Assembly: GCF_000003605.2 (NCBI RefSeq)
Contig: NW_003151755.1
Coordinates: 40,840 to 104,839, forward strand
DNA: 64,000 nucleotides
Source: Saccoglossus kowalevskii
Lineage: Eukaryota > Hemichordata > Enteropneusta > Harrimaniidae
Reading direction: 5' to 3'
The notes under the pieces were generated by a model. That model did not search any database. It was not told the origin of the DNA and saw only the letters and a list, made by a program, of their open reading frames with translations. The translations under genes were made by a program, and so were the position numbers. This document shows, in pieces, positions 48,784 through 59,964 of the stretch; within the stretch, counting starts at the first letter, position 1, and every line of letters starts with the position of its first letter.

Positions 48784-49807
48784 GTTTAGGACACAGCCGG
48801 TAACGAAACCGGAGGTACTGGCTGCCAAACAGCTGACTTCAGTGGATGGCGCAGAAAATGAAAATGAAAAAGACGAATTGTCACAGATGAGCGTCTCTGA
48901 GAAAAAAAAATTGTTTTTGCAAATGCAGAAGGAGCAGGCCGAATTGAAAGCCGCTGAAGCAAAACGTGGTAAACCAAAACGTTTTGCACGGAGGTTACGA
49001 AGTTCTGAAAGGTCACAGACCCAACCAGTGACACTGGAAGAAGTAAAAACTGCTGCAACATTGGCAGAAGAGGAGGAAGAGGCACGTGTGAGAGCAAAAA
49101 TTGAGGAAGAAATCAGGAAAGCCAAAGAAGATGTGAAAGAAGAAGATAAACTTTCTCAACTCAGTCTAGCTGAAAAAATGAATCTCTTTAAAAATATTGC
49201 CGAAACCCCTCCAGAAAAACCTCCCCCGAAACGAGTTTTGCCAACACGTAAGAAAAAACGTCAAGGATCACGGTATAAAACGCAGCCTGTCACAATTGAG
49301 GAGTTGCAAAGTGCTAAAAAAATCTCACCACTTGCTATCAGCTTCAGCAAACCTCCCGACCCTGAGCTATTAGCGACTCTGCCCCTGTCAGACCAGATCG
49401 CACTTGTGTATGGAGACACTGGGGGCAGTACTGCAACCCCCGAACCAAGCGGTTCAACTAAACCAAAATCGGTTCTCAGGAGAAGCTCTGTTTCTAACAT
49501 CGCTGAGAACAGAGGGATTCTTAAAGAATCGGACAAAAAAGAGGATGATAAAGATAGACCACGCGGCATCCTTAAATCTGAAAAATCTGAAGAACGTGAA
49601 GATATTCACAAAGAAGTTCGAAGTATTTTAAAAAGTGAGAGACGAGACTCTGACGATTCGTTACCTGAAAGGGTGAGGGGAATTCTGAAATCTGAAAGGC
49701 GAAGCTCTGGATCTGAGGAGGGAGAACGCAGTATCTTGAAGAAAACTGATTCCATCGAAAGTACATCAGATGAGGGCAGTCCAAGACGATCAGTCAAACC
49801 AGAAAAG
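48784..49807 (+). CDS. SVIL: Supervillin-like exon 10 (TQPVT and ILK motif cluster)
   Basis: The acceptor is ttgtttgttttag and the donor is aaaag|gtcagt. This 1,024-nt exon gives the strongest match to supervillin. It holds three TQPVT motifs: RFRTQPVTKPE at the start, RSQTQPVTLEEV near 49013 and RYKTQPVTIEEL near 49273. Before the second and third lie LSQMSVSEKKKLF and LSQLSLAEKMNLF, so a module has been duplicated. Vertebrate supervillin has SLAEKMALF followed by RYQTQPVTL (from memory). A basic PTRKKKRQGSR (49237) is a likely nuclear localisation signal. The end carries repeated (R/K)(G/S)ILK motifs. The exon ends in phase 0. Confidence 0.93.
49511..49744 (+). repeat. Reiterated ILK motif within exon 10
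   Basis: RGILKES (49511), RGILKSE (49562), RSILKSE (49619), RGILKSE (49676) and RSILKKT (49727) lie 51 to 57 nt apart, and a related KGMLKQP follows across the next intron. Vertebrate supervillin has a single VRSILKS and a KGMLRE in the matching place. The spacers are acidic and serine-rich. Likely a multiplied short binding motif. Confidence 0.85.
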
Positions 49808-52665
49808 GTCAGTATCCTCTACAAATTTGTCAATTCAGTGACAATTTAGCAAAATATTACAAATGGCCATCATGTACAAAATAAATTTTGCAGCCATTTT
49901 ACTACTATTGTGAAATGTTACGCAAAATAGTAGTCATCACTAGATATGTTTATTAGCATTCATATTATTTACAGAAATCTTCCAAACATCAATTATTGTC
50001 AGTTGGATTACAATTAAAATTTGTGAAAACTAATATTTAAATAATTTTCAGAGAATCTTGGTTGTGAGTAATCTATTTTAAAATCGTTGGTTTTGACATT
50101 TTTTTGAAAAAAATATTTGGCAATAATAACCAATTGTTATTAATAGCAAAAGAATTTTGTAGACAATGAGGACAATTGATTGTTATTTGCAGACAGGTTC
50201 TTTCAACTCTATATAGGTTCAATAATCTTTGATTGATTACGTTACAACTACTGCTATGTACATTTTTTTGTCTTGAATTGTTGTCTGATGCCAGCTGAGT
50301 ATGCTACTCTCTTGTATTTAGATCTGCTAGTCATGTTCTTGTTCTAAGTACATTTCAGTGGTAAATAATTCCGCTGTAATTCCCATGTAGGCCTGAGTTG
50401 AGTGAGTTGGTTTATAAGATTGGCAAAAATCTTTATGACAGATTAAATTTCTGCTCTTGGTAGATTATGGTAAATTTATCTGTTTTGGGCTCTTGATATC
50501 CCTAATTTATGCGTAAAACAGGAAGTATGGTATTTGTTATCGACTTTAATTCTTGTTGATGCAATTCTACATAGTCAGACATCATGTAACGCTGCTGTTA
50601 TTGATATGAACTCCCTAACTCGGCTACTGTTATAGATATGAACTCCCTACCTTATTGAAAATAGTTATGCACTAAACTTGCACAGTGAACAAGTAACTGA
50701 CAACATTCCAACTCTTTTCAAAATATTGAATTTCAATAATTGTGTATTTTGTACACATAAAATAAATATGTTGTCTTATCAGAGGGTTGTATTAATTTTT
50801 TTAAAAGCAAAAGCAATTTTTGTCGCCATTTACAAAATAATTACACATTTGTCACTGTATTATTTGGAAAGATTTAATCATGATCATAAACCAATCAGAA
50901 ATTAACAAAGAAATCATATAAAAGTTTTGAAAATATTTTGACGTGGGAGATAGAATGGCGTCCAAATTCACAACAGTAAATGGTTTGCAGTTGTTCTGGT
51001 GTCCAATCTTTTTACTGGTGCCGTAGTATTTGTCATTAACTGAATCTGTATGCCCAACAAAGACTTATTGTCAGTTTTAAATTTGTGACTTGATGGTCTG
51101 CAAACATAATTATCGCTAGATTTCACCCTTCAATACTCAATTCAGAATTCAGCAACTTAGACAGTGTTGATTGTGTGCTCTGTATTACAATGACCGGTCA
51201 AATTGAAGTGGAATGGTGTGTAAACACGAAACTACGTGCCACTTATGGAATGTTGGCTGCAGCTGATTATTGTTCAGTTTCAGCTCGTATGTCACGTTGA
51301 TTAAATCTTCCTATCTCAAGTTTATTACTTTTTTGTGTGTGCCTGACTTTAACTGACATCGTTAGATTTTATCACCAGGACTTCTCACTTGAATGAATCA
51401 TATAGCTTCCATCAAAATCACAATATTTTTGTATTCAGGAATCTTTGAAACCCTGCTTTTGTTGCATACCGGTACATGTATTAGTAGTGCATGAGTTGAT
51501 TTGCGCTTAAACACAAATTTGCCAAAATTGGAATGCCATATTGTCACAGAGTCCAACAAGACTACTAATGAACTTTCGTGAACTTCTTAGCCTTCGTAAT
51601 TTTCTTGAGATGACTGACTTGAAGCCCTTTATTTTGTGGTTGTGCTCGGATGGGTATATTGTACTGTGGTATGCATGTGACTGCTCTCTGCTTCAGCTCT
51701 CACCAGGTGGAAATTGGCAAAATATAGTACCTCTTTCATTCATTAAATTGTCAGCAAATTCTTTGAAGACACAGAGATGTTGTGGTTTGTTTGTTTGTTT
51801 GTGAGTAACTGAACTATAGGTACCAGTAACTGGTGGTCATTTTGGCTCGGCAAATAGCATGAATTCAGTGAGTGACCAGTTCTATGTGAATGCTATGGTG
51901 TGCTCATTGCATACTGATGAATAGTTTGAATGTATTCGATGAAAGATTCAACTTCAAACATTGAGTAAACTTGCATATCATATTTCTCATCAAAAATGAT
52001 CTATTATCAGAAATATCAATTATTAGTTCAGCCATTCGTGTTTATTATTTGTTCATTATTGATTTTCACACCCTGATAAAATGTAAATAAATACCAAAAC
52101 ATCAGTTGAGCCCTGGCATTTTTAACAAGGCTGTTTTTGATGTGTTGAAAAAAATCAGTCAACAAACAAACAAACAAGCTTCTTTCTGATTGGTTCTACT
52201 GTTTAGGGTTGGGCAGCCAATCAAACACAATCTTGTAAGTCTCTTTGGCCTGATGCAAAATCCTAGGCTTTAATAATATACATTTCTGCGATTTGATGAT
52301 TTTCCCAGACTCTCCAAATTCACAAAAAATGTGTTTGCGAAATTAAAGTCAACTTAAACCTGCATACTCTTTTTCATATTTTTCAGAAATTTTGAGCAAT
52401 CAACAAGAAAAATAACATCTCTTTGATCCAAAATTAAAAAAGAAATTTTTGAAAAATACTTTTACATTTCCAAATGTCAACATTTTTGTGCAACAATATG
52501 AAATTCAAAGTCATTTACTGTAAACATGCAATTGTTTGCCCATCATTCCAAGTGAAAACAATATTCCAATAACTCCAGAACATGAATAAATTTTTCCATA
52601 ATTTCAGATTGAAAGTCAATCCATTGTAATTCAATAGTGAAACCCAATATACCGGTACCCATAAG
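49808..52665. other. Intron, left part; no gene seen
   Basis: AT-rich intron sequence with chance open frames. It holds the CCAATCAG element at 52175. Confidence 0.55.
52175..52240 (-). repeat. CCAATCAG inverted-repeat element, copy 3
   Basis: Read on the - strand it gives cttacaagattgtgtttgat, then tggctgcccaacc and aaccaatcagaaag, close to the copy at 19253. The inverted CTGATTGG..CCAATCA ends are kept. Confidence 0.6.
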
Positions 52666-53472
52666 TCTATCCAGTGAAAACCAATATACCCATAAGTCTA
52701 TCTAGTGAAAACCAATATACCCATAAGTCTATCTAGTGAAAACCAATATACCCATAAGTCTATCTAGTGAAAACCAATATACCCATAAGTCTATCTAGTG
52801 AAAACCAATATACCCATAAGTCTATCTAGTGAAAACCAATATACCCATCAGTCTATCTAGTGAAAACCAATATACCCATACGTCTATCTAGTGAAAACCA
52901 ATATACCCATAAGTCTATCCAGTGAAAACCAGTATACCCATAAGTCTATCTAGTGAAAACCAGTATACCCATAAGTCTATCTAGTGAAAACCAGTATACC
53001 CATAAGTCTATCTAGTGAAAACCAATATACCCATAAGTCTATCTAGTGAAAACCAATATACCCATAAGTCTATCCAGTGAAAACAAATGTACCCATAAGT
53101 CTATCTAGTGAAAGCCAATATACCCATAAGTCTATCTAGTGAAAACCAATATACCCATAAGTCTATCCAGTGAAAACAAATGTACCCATAAGTCTATCCA
53201 GTGAAAACCAATATACCCATAAGTCTATCTAGTGAAAGCCAATATACCCATAAGTCTATCTAGTGAAAACCAATATACCCATAAGTCTATCTAGTGAAAA
53301 CCAATATACCCATAAGTCTATCTCGTGAAAACTAATATAGCCATAAGTCTATCTAGTAAAAGCCAATATACCCATAAGTCTATCCAGTGAAAACAAATAT
53401 ACCCATAAGCCTATCTAGTGAAAGTCAATATACCCATAAGTATATCTATTGAAAACCAATATACCCATAATT
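52650..53472. repeat. 31-bp tandem repeat (minisatellite), about 26 copies, in intron
   Basis: The unit is 31 bp, gtctatctagtgaaaacc followed by aatatacccataa. Copies are highly alike with scattered changes (ctatcc/ctatct, aaccag/aaccaa). The array ends about 100 bp before exon 11. Confidence 0.97.
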
Positions 53473-53575
53473 CCTTATCTAAGGTCTGTCGCGTTAAAAA
53501 TTGTTGTGAATAGAATATATTTTCCTTTTTTTTTTTGATTGCCATGGTAACATCAGTTTCTGTTTGATATTTCAG

Positions 53576-53661
53576 GGTATGTTGAAACAGCCAAGTCCAG
53601 ATCCAGTGAGGAAGCATGCCGGAGTCATAAAACATTCCCCACCAAAGACAACACCAGAAAG
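53576..53661 (+). CDS. SVIL: Supervillin-like exon 11, last exon seen in the window
   Basis: The acceptor is tctgtttgatatttcag and the donor is gaaag|gtagga. It starts in phase 0, matching exon 10, and reads GMLKQPSPDPVRKHAGVIKH, then SPPKTTPE. Together with the end of exon 10 (PEK) it gives KGMLK, as in vertebrate supervillin. The exon leaves two bases over. The continuing protein, expected to include gelsolin-like repeats and a villin headpiece, lies beyond the window. Confidence 0.85.
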
Positions 53662-53832
53662 GTAGGATACATTTCCATATAGAGGGCACTATGTTTCTAT
53701 ATCCAAAGAGAGGCTCTGGGACATCTCGGAATTTCATCCTTCCAGTGTATGTGTATTAACATCATTCAATGTCATCCATGTAAAGTTTGTATCACAAAAT
53801 ACTACATTTGTTTGCTGCATTATCATTGATGT
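53662..53832. other. Start of large terminal intron
   Basis: No exon with a phase-2 acceptor was recognised between here and the window end, so the intron is at least 10.3 kb unless a short exon was missed or lies in the gap at 58427. Confidence 0.5.
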
Positions 53833-54174
53833 TCTTCTAGTGGAGATGCACTTCTAATGGAGATGCGTTTCTATTAGAGAAATTCTTCTAATGGAGATGC
53901 GCTTCTATTTGAGATGCGCTTCCATTTGAGATGCGCTTCCATTTGAGATGCGCTTCCATTTGAGATGTGCTTCTATTTGAGATGCGCTTCTACTTGAGAT
54001 GCGCTTCTATTTGAGATGCGCTTCTACTTGAGATGCACTTCTACTTGAGATGCGCTTCTACTTGAGATGCGCTTCTACTTGAGATGCGCTTCTACTTGAG
54101 ATGCGCTTCTACTTGAGATGCGCTTCTACTTGAGATGCGCTTCTACTTGAGATGCGCTTCTATTCGTGGTAATG
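53833..54174. repeat. 17-bp tandem repeat (minisatellite), about 20 copies
   Basis: The unit is gagatgcgcttctactt. The left copies are diverged (ggagatgcacttctaat) and the right copies nearly identical. Each mature unit carries one CpG in otherwise CpG-poor intron DNA. A degenerate tail reaches about 54230. Confidence 0.95.
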
Positions 54175-54230
54175 ACAGTTTGCTTCTATGGATAAAGATG
54201 TGTTTCTAATGCAATTGTGCTTATATTTGA

Positions 54231-56574
54231 GTGTGTGTGAATTTCTCTAAATTGGAAAATAGTTTAATGCCAATATCCAAGTTACCTTTCTCTTTGTATT
54301 CAATGTGTTCAGCTAGCTGTTCTTTTATGAAAGTTTTTTATAATTCAATATTTTGAATTTGACAGGATTTGTTTGATTAATCTGGTTTGTTTTGTCTGTG
54401 TGATGTCATGTCCACATCAGTTATTTATTCTATAATTTCAACAATGTTATATTACATAATATATATTCTGTGATGAAAACACCCTAATATAAACAACCCA
54501 ATTATTTTATCACTGTCACCATGGAAATGGTATAATTTTGAAAATTAAGTGCAAATGCATTGAACAATGTAAATAAATTAACTGTTTATGTATTATTCAT
54601 TTTAATAAAGAATTGTGTATTAATATTTAATAAAATTACAAGCATTAATATAATAATTAAGGTGCTTTGAGAATTAAGATATATAGAAAAAGGAAAATTA
54701 ATTTTAGCATTAATTATTAATCAAAATAAAGTTTGAAAAAATTATGTTAATATGCATTGGGGACATTAGTCGACATTATGAAATTAAACAAGAAAAAAAA
54801 GTTAAGACTCAGATTTTATGAAAATATTTTCATTATTATATTTATAGTTGATAGTAATCAATAGTTTCAATATTTTTAAAGTTCATTTGCAATTTACGAT
54901 AAAAGTAGCAAATTCTAGAAAACCATCATTAGTTTCGCCAAACTTTGCATCAACATTTAGTTAATTTGTATTATTTTTCTAAATTCCTGAGTTAACTGAA
55001 CTAAACACGTACAAAAATTCTGTATCTATATTTTGTAAAAGGTAACAAAATTAGAACTTGATCTTCAAACTGAATATAATGAAGGCTATCAAAAATTTAT
55101 TGAAAACAAATTCTCATTTGTAGTTAGCATTTTCTCAGGGTGAGGTGGAATGGTTTAAGAAAAGGCAAAATAAATTCGGCAATATTGTTTTGATGATTCA
55201 TTCACTTTAGAGTAGATCACATTATGGTGTGCTTTTATTTATTTCCATGATACCATCCGTCACTAGATTCAATCAATAATTAATATTTAATATTCTTGTA
55301 GATGGCTGGATGAAATAAATATAGTTAAATATGCATTTGCAGAATTTATTGAAAAAAAGTTAATTCTGTCATAATTATGTATCCGTAAGTGTTAATTGGT
55401 TTTCATTAAAACATGTTATATATGGATACTCAGATACACAGTACACTTTTTTATTACTCTTAATCTTTTTTGTTAAAGTTCTGGGGTTTATCAATATTTT
55501 TTCTTATATAAATTTGGTTTCACAATTGATCAGGCTTAAGTGGATTATATTTTGATATATCTTAGTTTTAACATTTGTAAATACACAATGTAGTGAAATT
55601 TTACAAAAAATTAGTTATCTTCTCTCTCAGCTATTGTGCGAGTATAGAATCATTGGGTGGTAACATTTATAATTCTGAGTCTTATCATGGAAAATTTGAC
55701 GTAAAAAGAGATAATGTTTGTGTGAACAGGTGTGTGAATTCTTATTTTATTCTCAGTTGGTCAAATTGTCAGACTTAAATTGGGTGAGTGTTGACTGTCT
55801 TGTTATTCATTCAATTCTGTCATGAGAGGTCAAATGTCAATGACCTGTGTGACCTTACCTTTCTTTTCATACCCAACAGCACCATAACAACTTCCTCATG
55901 AATAATATATTTTGTTCATGAATAATTCATGATATGCTAATTAAATTATACTGTGCAGTGTGTGCCCTGTGAATAAAGCCCTAATAGAAATGCCCTTTTT
56001 TGAGATTAATTTGCATGTAAATAAAATGGCTAACATAAAGAACTACACTCAAAACATGTCTGTGATCTGTGGACACTGTATCCAAATACTGTTACTAGTG
56101 GTTCCTAACCTGGCTACAATGTAATCAATAATTATCAGCATTAGTCACACTGTAACGACTGCTGCCAAGATGATGACTGCTTTGAAATATGCTGAATGGG
56201 AAATTGGTGGATTGTCCAGGGTTTGTGTGGAATACGAGTATGTATATAAACAGCTATCTTCTCACATTGTCATATTTAATGAAATTATCAAATTGTAATG
56301 TGATAAAATTTTAGTAATTATGAACCATTTCCAGAGATTTCACGTAACAATACTGTTATCGCTGTCAGCTGACACAGCTCTCATAGCACAGCTGCCGCTG
56401 AAGGTACATGCTGTCATTGAAGCCTTCAGTAGTGTGATAAATACTTCCTATACATAGTGTATGAAAGGCTTGTTGTGTCATTGTTGTTTTTATCCATTTA
56501 AATGTATAATAGTTCTTGGGGCATATATGAAGAAAGTATTTAAATGAACCCAGGTTTGGATGCCTAAATACATT
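54231..56574. other. Intron; no gene seen
   Basis: Very AT-rich sequence with chance open frames only. Confidence 0.55.
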
Positions 56575-56895
56575 GTGCATTTTATGTGCTACACATGGAT
56601 ACAATGTCTATTTCATATGCTACACATGGATACAATGTATATTTCATATGCTATACTAGTACATGGATACAATGTATATTTCACATGCTACACATGGATA
56701 CAATGTATATTTCATATGCTACACATGGATACAATGTATATTTCATATGCTACACATGGATACAATGTATATTTCACATGCTACACATAGATACAATGTA
56801 TATTTCACATGCTACACATAGATACAATGTGCATTTCACATACTACACATAGATACAATGTATATTTCACAGGTTACACATAGATACAATGTTCA
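56575..56895. repeat. 31-bp tandem repeat (minisatellite), about 10 copies
   Basis: The unit is 31 bp, cacatggatacaatgtat followed by atttcatatgcta, with a cacatagata variant in the right half. It creates an open frame of about 88 codons on + that repeats HMDTMYISYAT-like peptides, which is an artefact of the array. Confidence 0.95.
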
Positions 56896-58012
56896 TTCTA
56901 ATATTGCAAAATTTAGAATATAATAAAAGTGCATTGGCATGAAATAATTTATTTATACATACATTGTAAATTACTAAGTTGCCAATTGGCGTTAGTACAT
57001 GCTGTGTGTAATAAATTATCTCTAAACTGTTCAACTAAACTCTGTTTAAAATGGTGTTTGATAATTTATTTTATTATTTTTAGTTTTCATCCATTATTGC
57101 ATTTTGGGGAACAATTTATTAAATATAGTGTACAGGTAGTTCAGTTTATCTGTGGGTAGCATCTAAATATATCAGTAAACAACTGCTATGAAGCTAGCCA
57201 TGGATATTTGTATCTTTACTCAAATAACAGCTGATATGATATTTACTGTTTGTAACACTGGATTCATGTAATCAGGGGACTAAATAATACCCTATTGTGT
57301 GGGTGGTGCATAAAAACAATGTAGCATACAATGTGCACGTAATAATACGGTGTCAGATGTCAAATGACATCTTGCCACAATAAAATGTGTCCACAAAACT
57401 AACAGTAATATGGTTGATTTATTTGTTTGTTGGTTATTGGTATTAAACAATGTGTGATTGCAAAATTTTCAAATAATATTAATGAATTTTGACTCCTTTT
57501 ACTTGTACACACTGTGCCGCCATCTTTGTTTTCTTGCCACTTCTTCATTTGCACACAGTCTGAGTACATGAAGCAAGAGATTTCTCCATAAGTACAATCC
57601 AAACCTGAATAGAATACCAATTATTTTCATGATATTTCAGTTTATCTAAACTATAAAGTGTCATTAATGGGTTTCTCTGACAGACTTAATTTTATCTAGT
57701 CAACATTAATTGTGTTTGCCTTTCAAATCAAACCTGGGGTTGATGATCACTGAGAAACAAATCTCTGTGACCTAAATCTTGCAGTGAAATTAGCACAATG
57801 ACAATTTGGATATTTTAACATAGTTTAATGTGGACAATGTATTGAGATGTTGTTACTTTGAAAACAATTACAACAAAAGAAATTTCATGACACAAATTAA
57901 ATTACTCACTTTACAAGGTATTTCAATGATTATTTGTACTTTATTCAGTTAAAAAAAAATACTTTGAAAAGATTTTTTCAACAATTTAAACCACAAAAAA
58001 TTATCAGTATTG
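56896..58012. other. Intron; no gene seen
   Basis: AT-rich sequence without a recognised exon. Confidence 0.5.
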
Positions 58013-58096
58013 CCTATTCTATTCTATTCTATTCTAATCTATTCTATTCTATTCTATTCTATTCTATTCTATTCTATTCTATTCTATTCTATTCTA
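58013..58096. repeat. ATTCT pentanucleotide microsatellite
   Basis: About 16 copies of attct with one interruption (attctaatct). Pure pentanucleotide tract in an intron. Confidence 0.96.
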
Positions 58097-58426
58097 AAAT
58101 GCCTAGTAATTATGCAATTTAATTTAATGTTCAAATGCATTTTATCGCATTGAAAAATAATGTATGCATTTCGGAGGTCATAGTTTTAAGACTTTTATTG
58201 ATTTTTGTATAACACCTTGACAACCAAATGCTAGTGTTGCCAATGATAAGCAATATTTTAAAGAAACACTTATCAATAATAAGGTGAATGTTAGAATGTT
58301 GTGTTGCAACATATTGTATGTATTGTTCTATGAATCTATATTATTGGTGTATTTGGTGAAAAGTCAACGGTTTACTGTACATTCTTAATGTCAGTTGAAA
58401 ACTTCAATTGAATCTTAGTAACAAGG
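58097..58426. other. Intron; no gene seen
   Basis: AT-rich sequence up to the assembly gap. Confidence 0.5.
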
Positions 58427-58713
58427 NNNNNNNNNNNNNNNNNNNNNNNNNNNNNNNNNNNNNNNNNNNNNNNNNNNNNNNNNNNNNNNNNNNNNNNNNN
58501 NNNNNNNNNNNNNNNNNNNNNNNNNNNNNNNNNNNNNNNNNNNNNNNNNNNNNNNNNNNNNNNNNNNNNNNNNNNNNNNNNNNNNNNNNNNNNNNNNNNN
58601 NNNNNNNNNNNNNNNNNNNNNNNNNNNNNNNNNNNNNNNNNNNNNNNNNNNNNNNNNNNNNNNNNNNNNNNNNNNNNNNNNNNNNNNNNNNNNNNNNNNN
58701 NNNNNNNNNNNNN
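58427..58713. other. Assembly gap, 287 N
   Basis: A run of N. The gap interrupts an inverted-repeat element, which may be why assembly failed here. Confidence 1.
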
Positions 58714-58827
58714 ACTTTTTTCCCTATATTTCACATTCAACTCATCAAAAATCAGTGAAAATAAATTCCATACAAAATGCCTTTTCAGCGAAAATTAATT
58801 CCAGCTAAAATAAAGTATTTCACAGTA
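58714..58827. mobile_element. TACTGT-type MITE, right part, cut by gap
   Basis: It matches the right half of the element at 22118: tatatttcacattcaactca, then gcgaaaattaattccagcta and the end aaagtatttcacagta. Its left half would fall in the gap. Confidence 0.65.
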
Positions 58828-59746
58828 CACTGAATTCTGAGTTGTCTGAGGGCCGGGAAACAGATGAAATCTGACATCGGAAATTTGAAAACACTGACTT
58901 TTATTAAGTCTTTTCTATGTTGCATATAAGCAATAAGATAACATTAATTTTATTGAGTAAACACAGACAATTCTGGGCAGCATGGCTCTCATAAGTGCTA
59001 TAAAATCTTAGGATATTTGTAAATAATTAACTGAGCTAGCTATGTAAGATTGCCTATTGTTGCATGGGGTACAATAGGCGTTAGTCGAATAGTTGTGAAT
59101 AATTGTTTAAACAAGCGACCATTTTTTAAGGTAGTTGCCATAGTAACTACACATAATAGCTGAACAACCAACTGATATAGTCAAACAGACTTCAAAACAA
59201 AAATTAAACGCCCAAATAATATTGCATCGTTAATCTTACATGACCTGTTCAATCGTTTTGTGAAGCGTCTCCTTATTCTAATAGTATTCCTTAACTATAT
59301 AATGTAAAGTACTATTTCTCGCTATGAAGTGTCATTAAGGTATTCTGTTGATACATCATTCAACCACACATCATTACCTTCGTATTGTTGTCTTATTTCT
59401 CCCATGCCAGCTTTACTTAAAGCTCAGATTTATTATATAATGTTCTTCATCCATGGGTATTGCTCGTCACAACGCCTTGTTGTCTACAATCTTGCTAGAT
59501 TGTCACATGGCATGTACGACTTTAATTCTAATTTACAGCAACAATTACATTCAAAATTAAGTCAACTTTTCTCACAGTCACAAAATAAACCTGTATTTTT
59601 TTTTCCCAAAAAAGCAGGCGAAGGTTGTCCATTGGGTTCAAAATAATAATGAAATAAATACATAAAATTTGTTGAACATTGCATTTACATTTTGTTGAAA
59701 AAAAATTGATGGCAACTGAAGCATTTGTGCTTAATAAAATAAACTT
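58828..59746. other. Intron; no gene seen
   Basis: AT-rich sequence. Chance open frames only, including one of 105 codons at 59329 with no recognisable protein. Confidence 0.5.
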
Positions 59747-59964
59747 GGTCGAACACAAGCACCTGCGGACCTTAACCAAGGTTCACCCAAAGTCACATTC
59801 ATTAGTGAATGAATCTCGGCCAGTGGAATTGGTCTGCCCATTGAGTCTGTGGCACACTCACCCAGGGTAGGGTCAACCATTTTTGATGTTCAGCGTAAGG
59901 TAGGATTTGAGCTTGGGTCTACTGATCATGAGTCTTATGTGTTGACCCCTATTCCAGTGACTGG
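59747..59964 (-). mobile_element. tRNA-derived SINE, copy 2
   Basis: It matches the copy at 29395 along its length (ggtcgaacacaagcacctg, gaccttaaccaaggtt, gtgaatgaatctcggcc, gttcagcgtaaggtaggatt). The B box on the - strand reads agctcaaatcc; the A-box region is diverged. Same orientation relative to the gene as copy 1. Confidence 0.8.

Noticed and set aside
56560-56852. Open frames of 76-88 codons repeating DTMYISYAT-like peptides
   Set aside because: They fall in the 31-bp minisatellite and reflect its sequence only.
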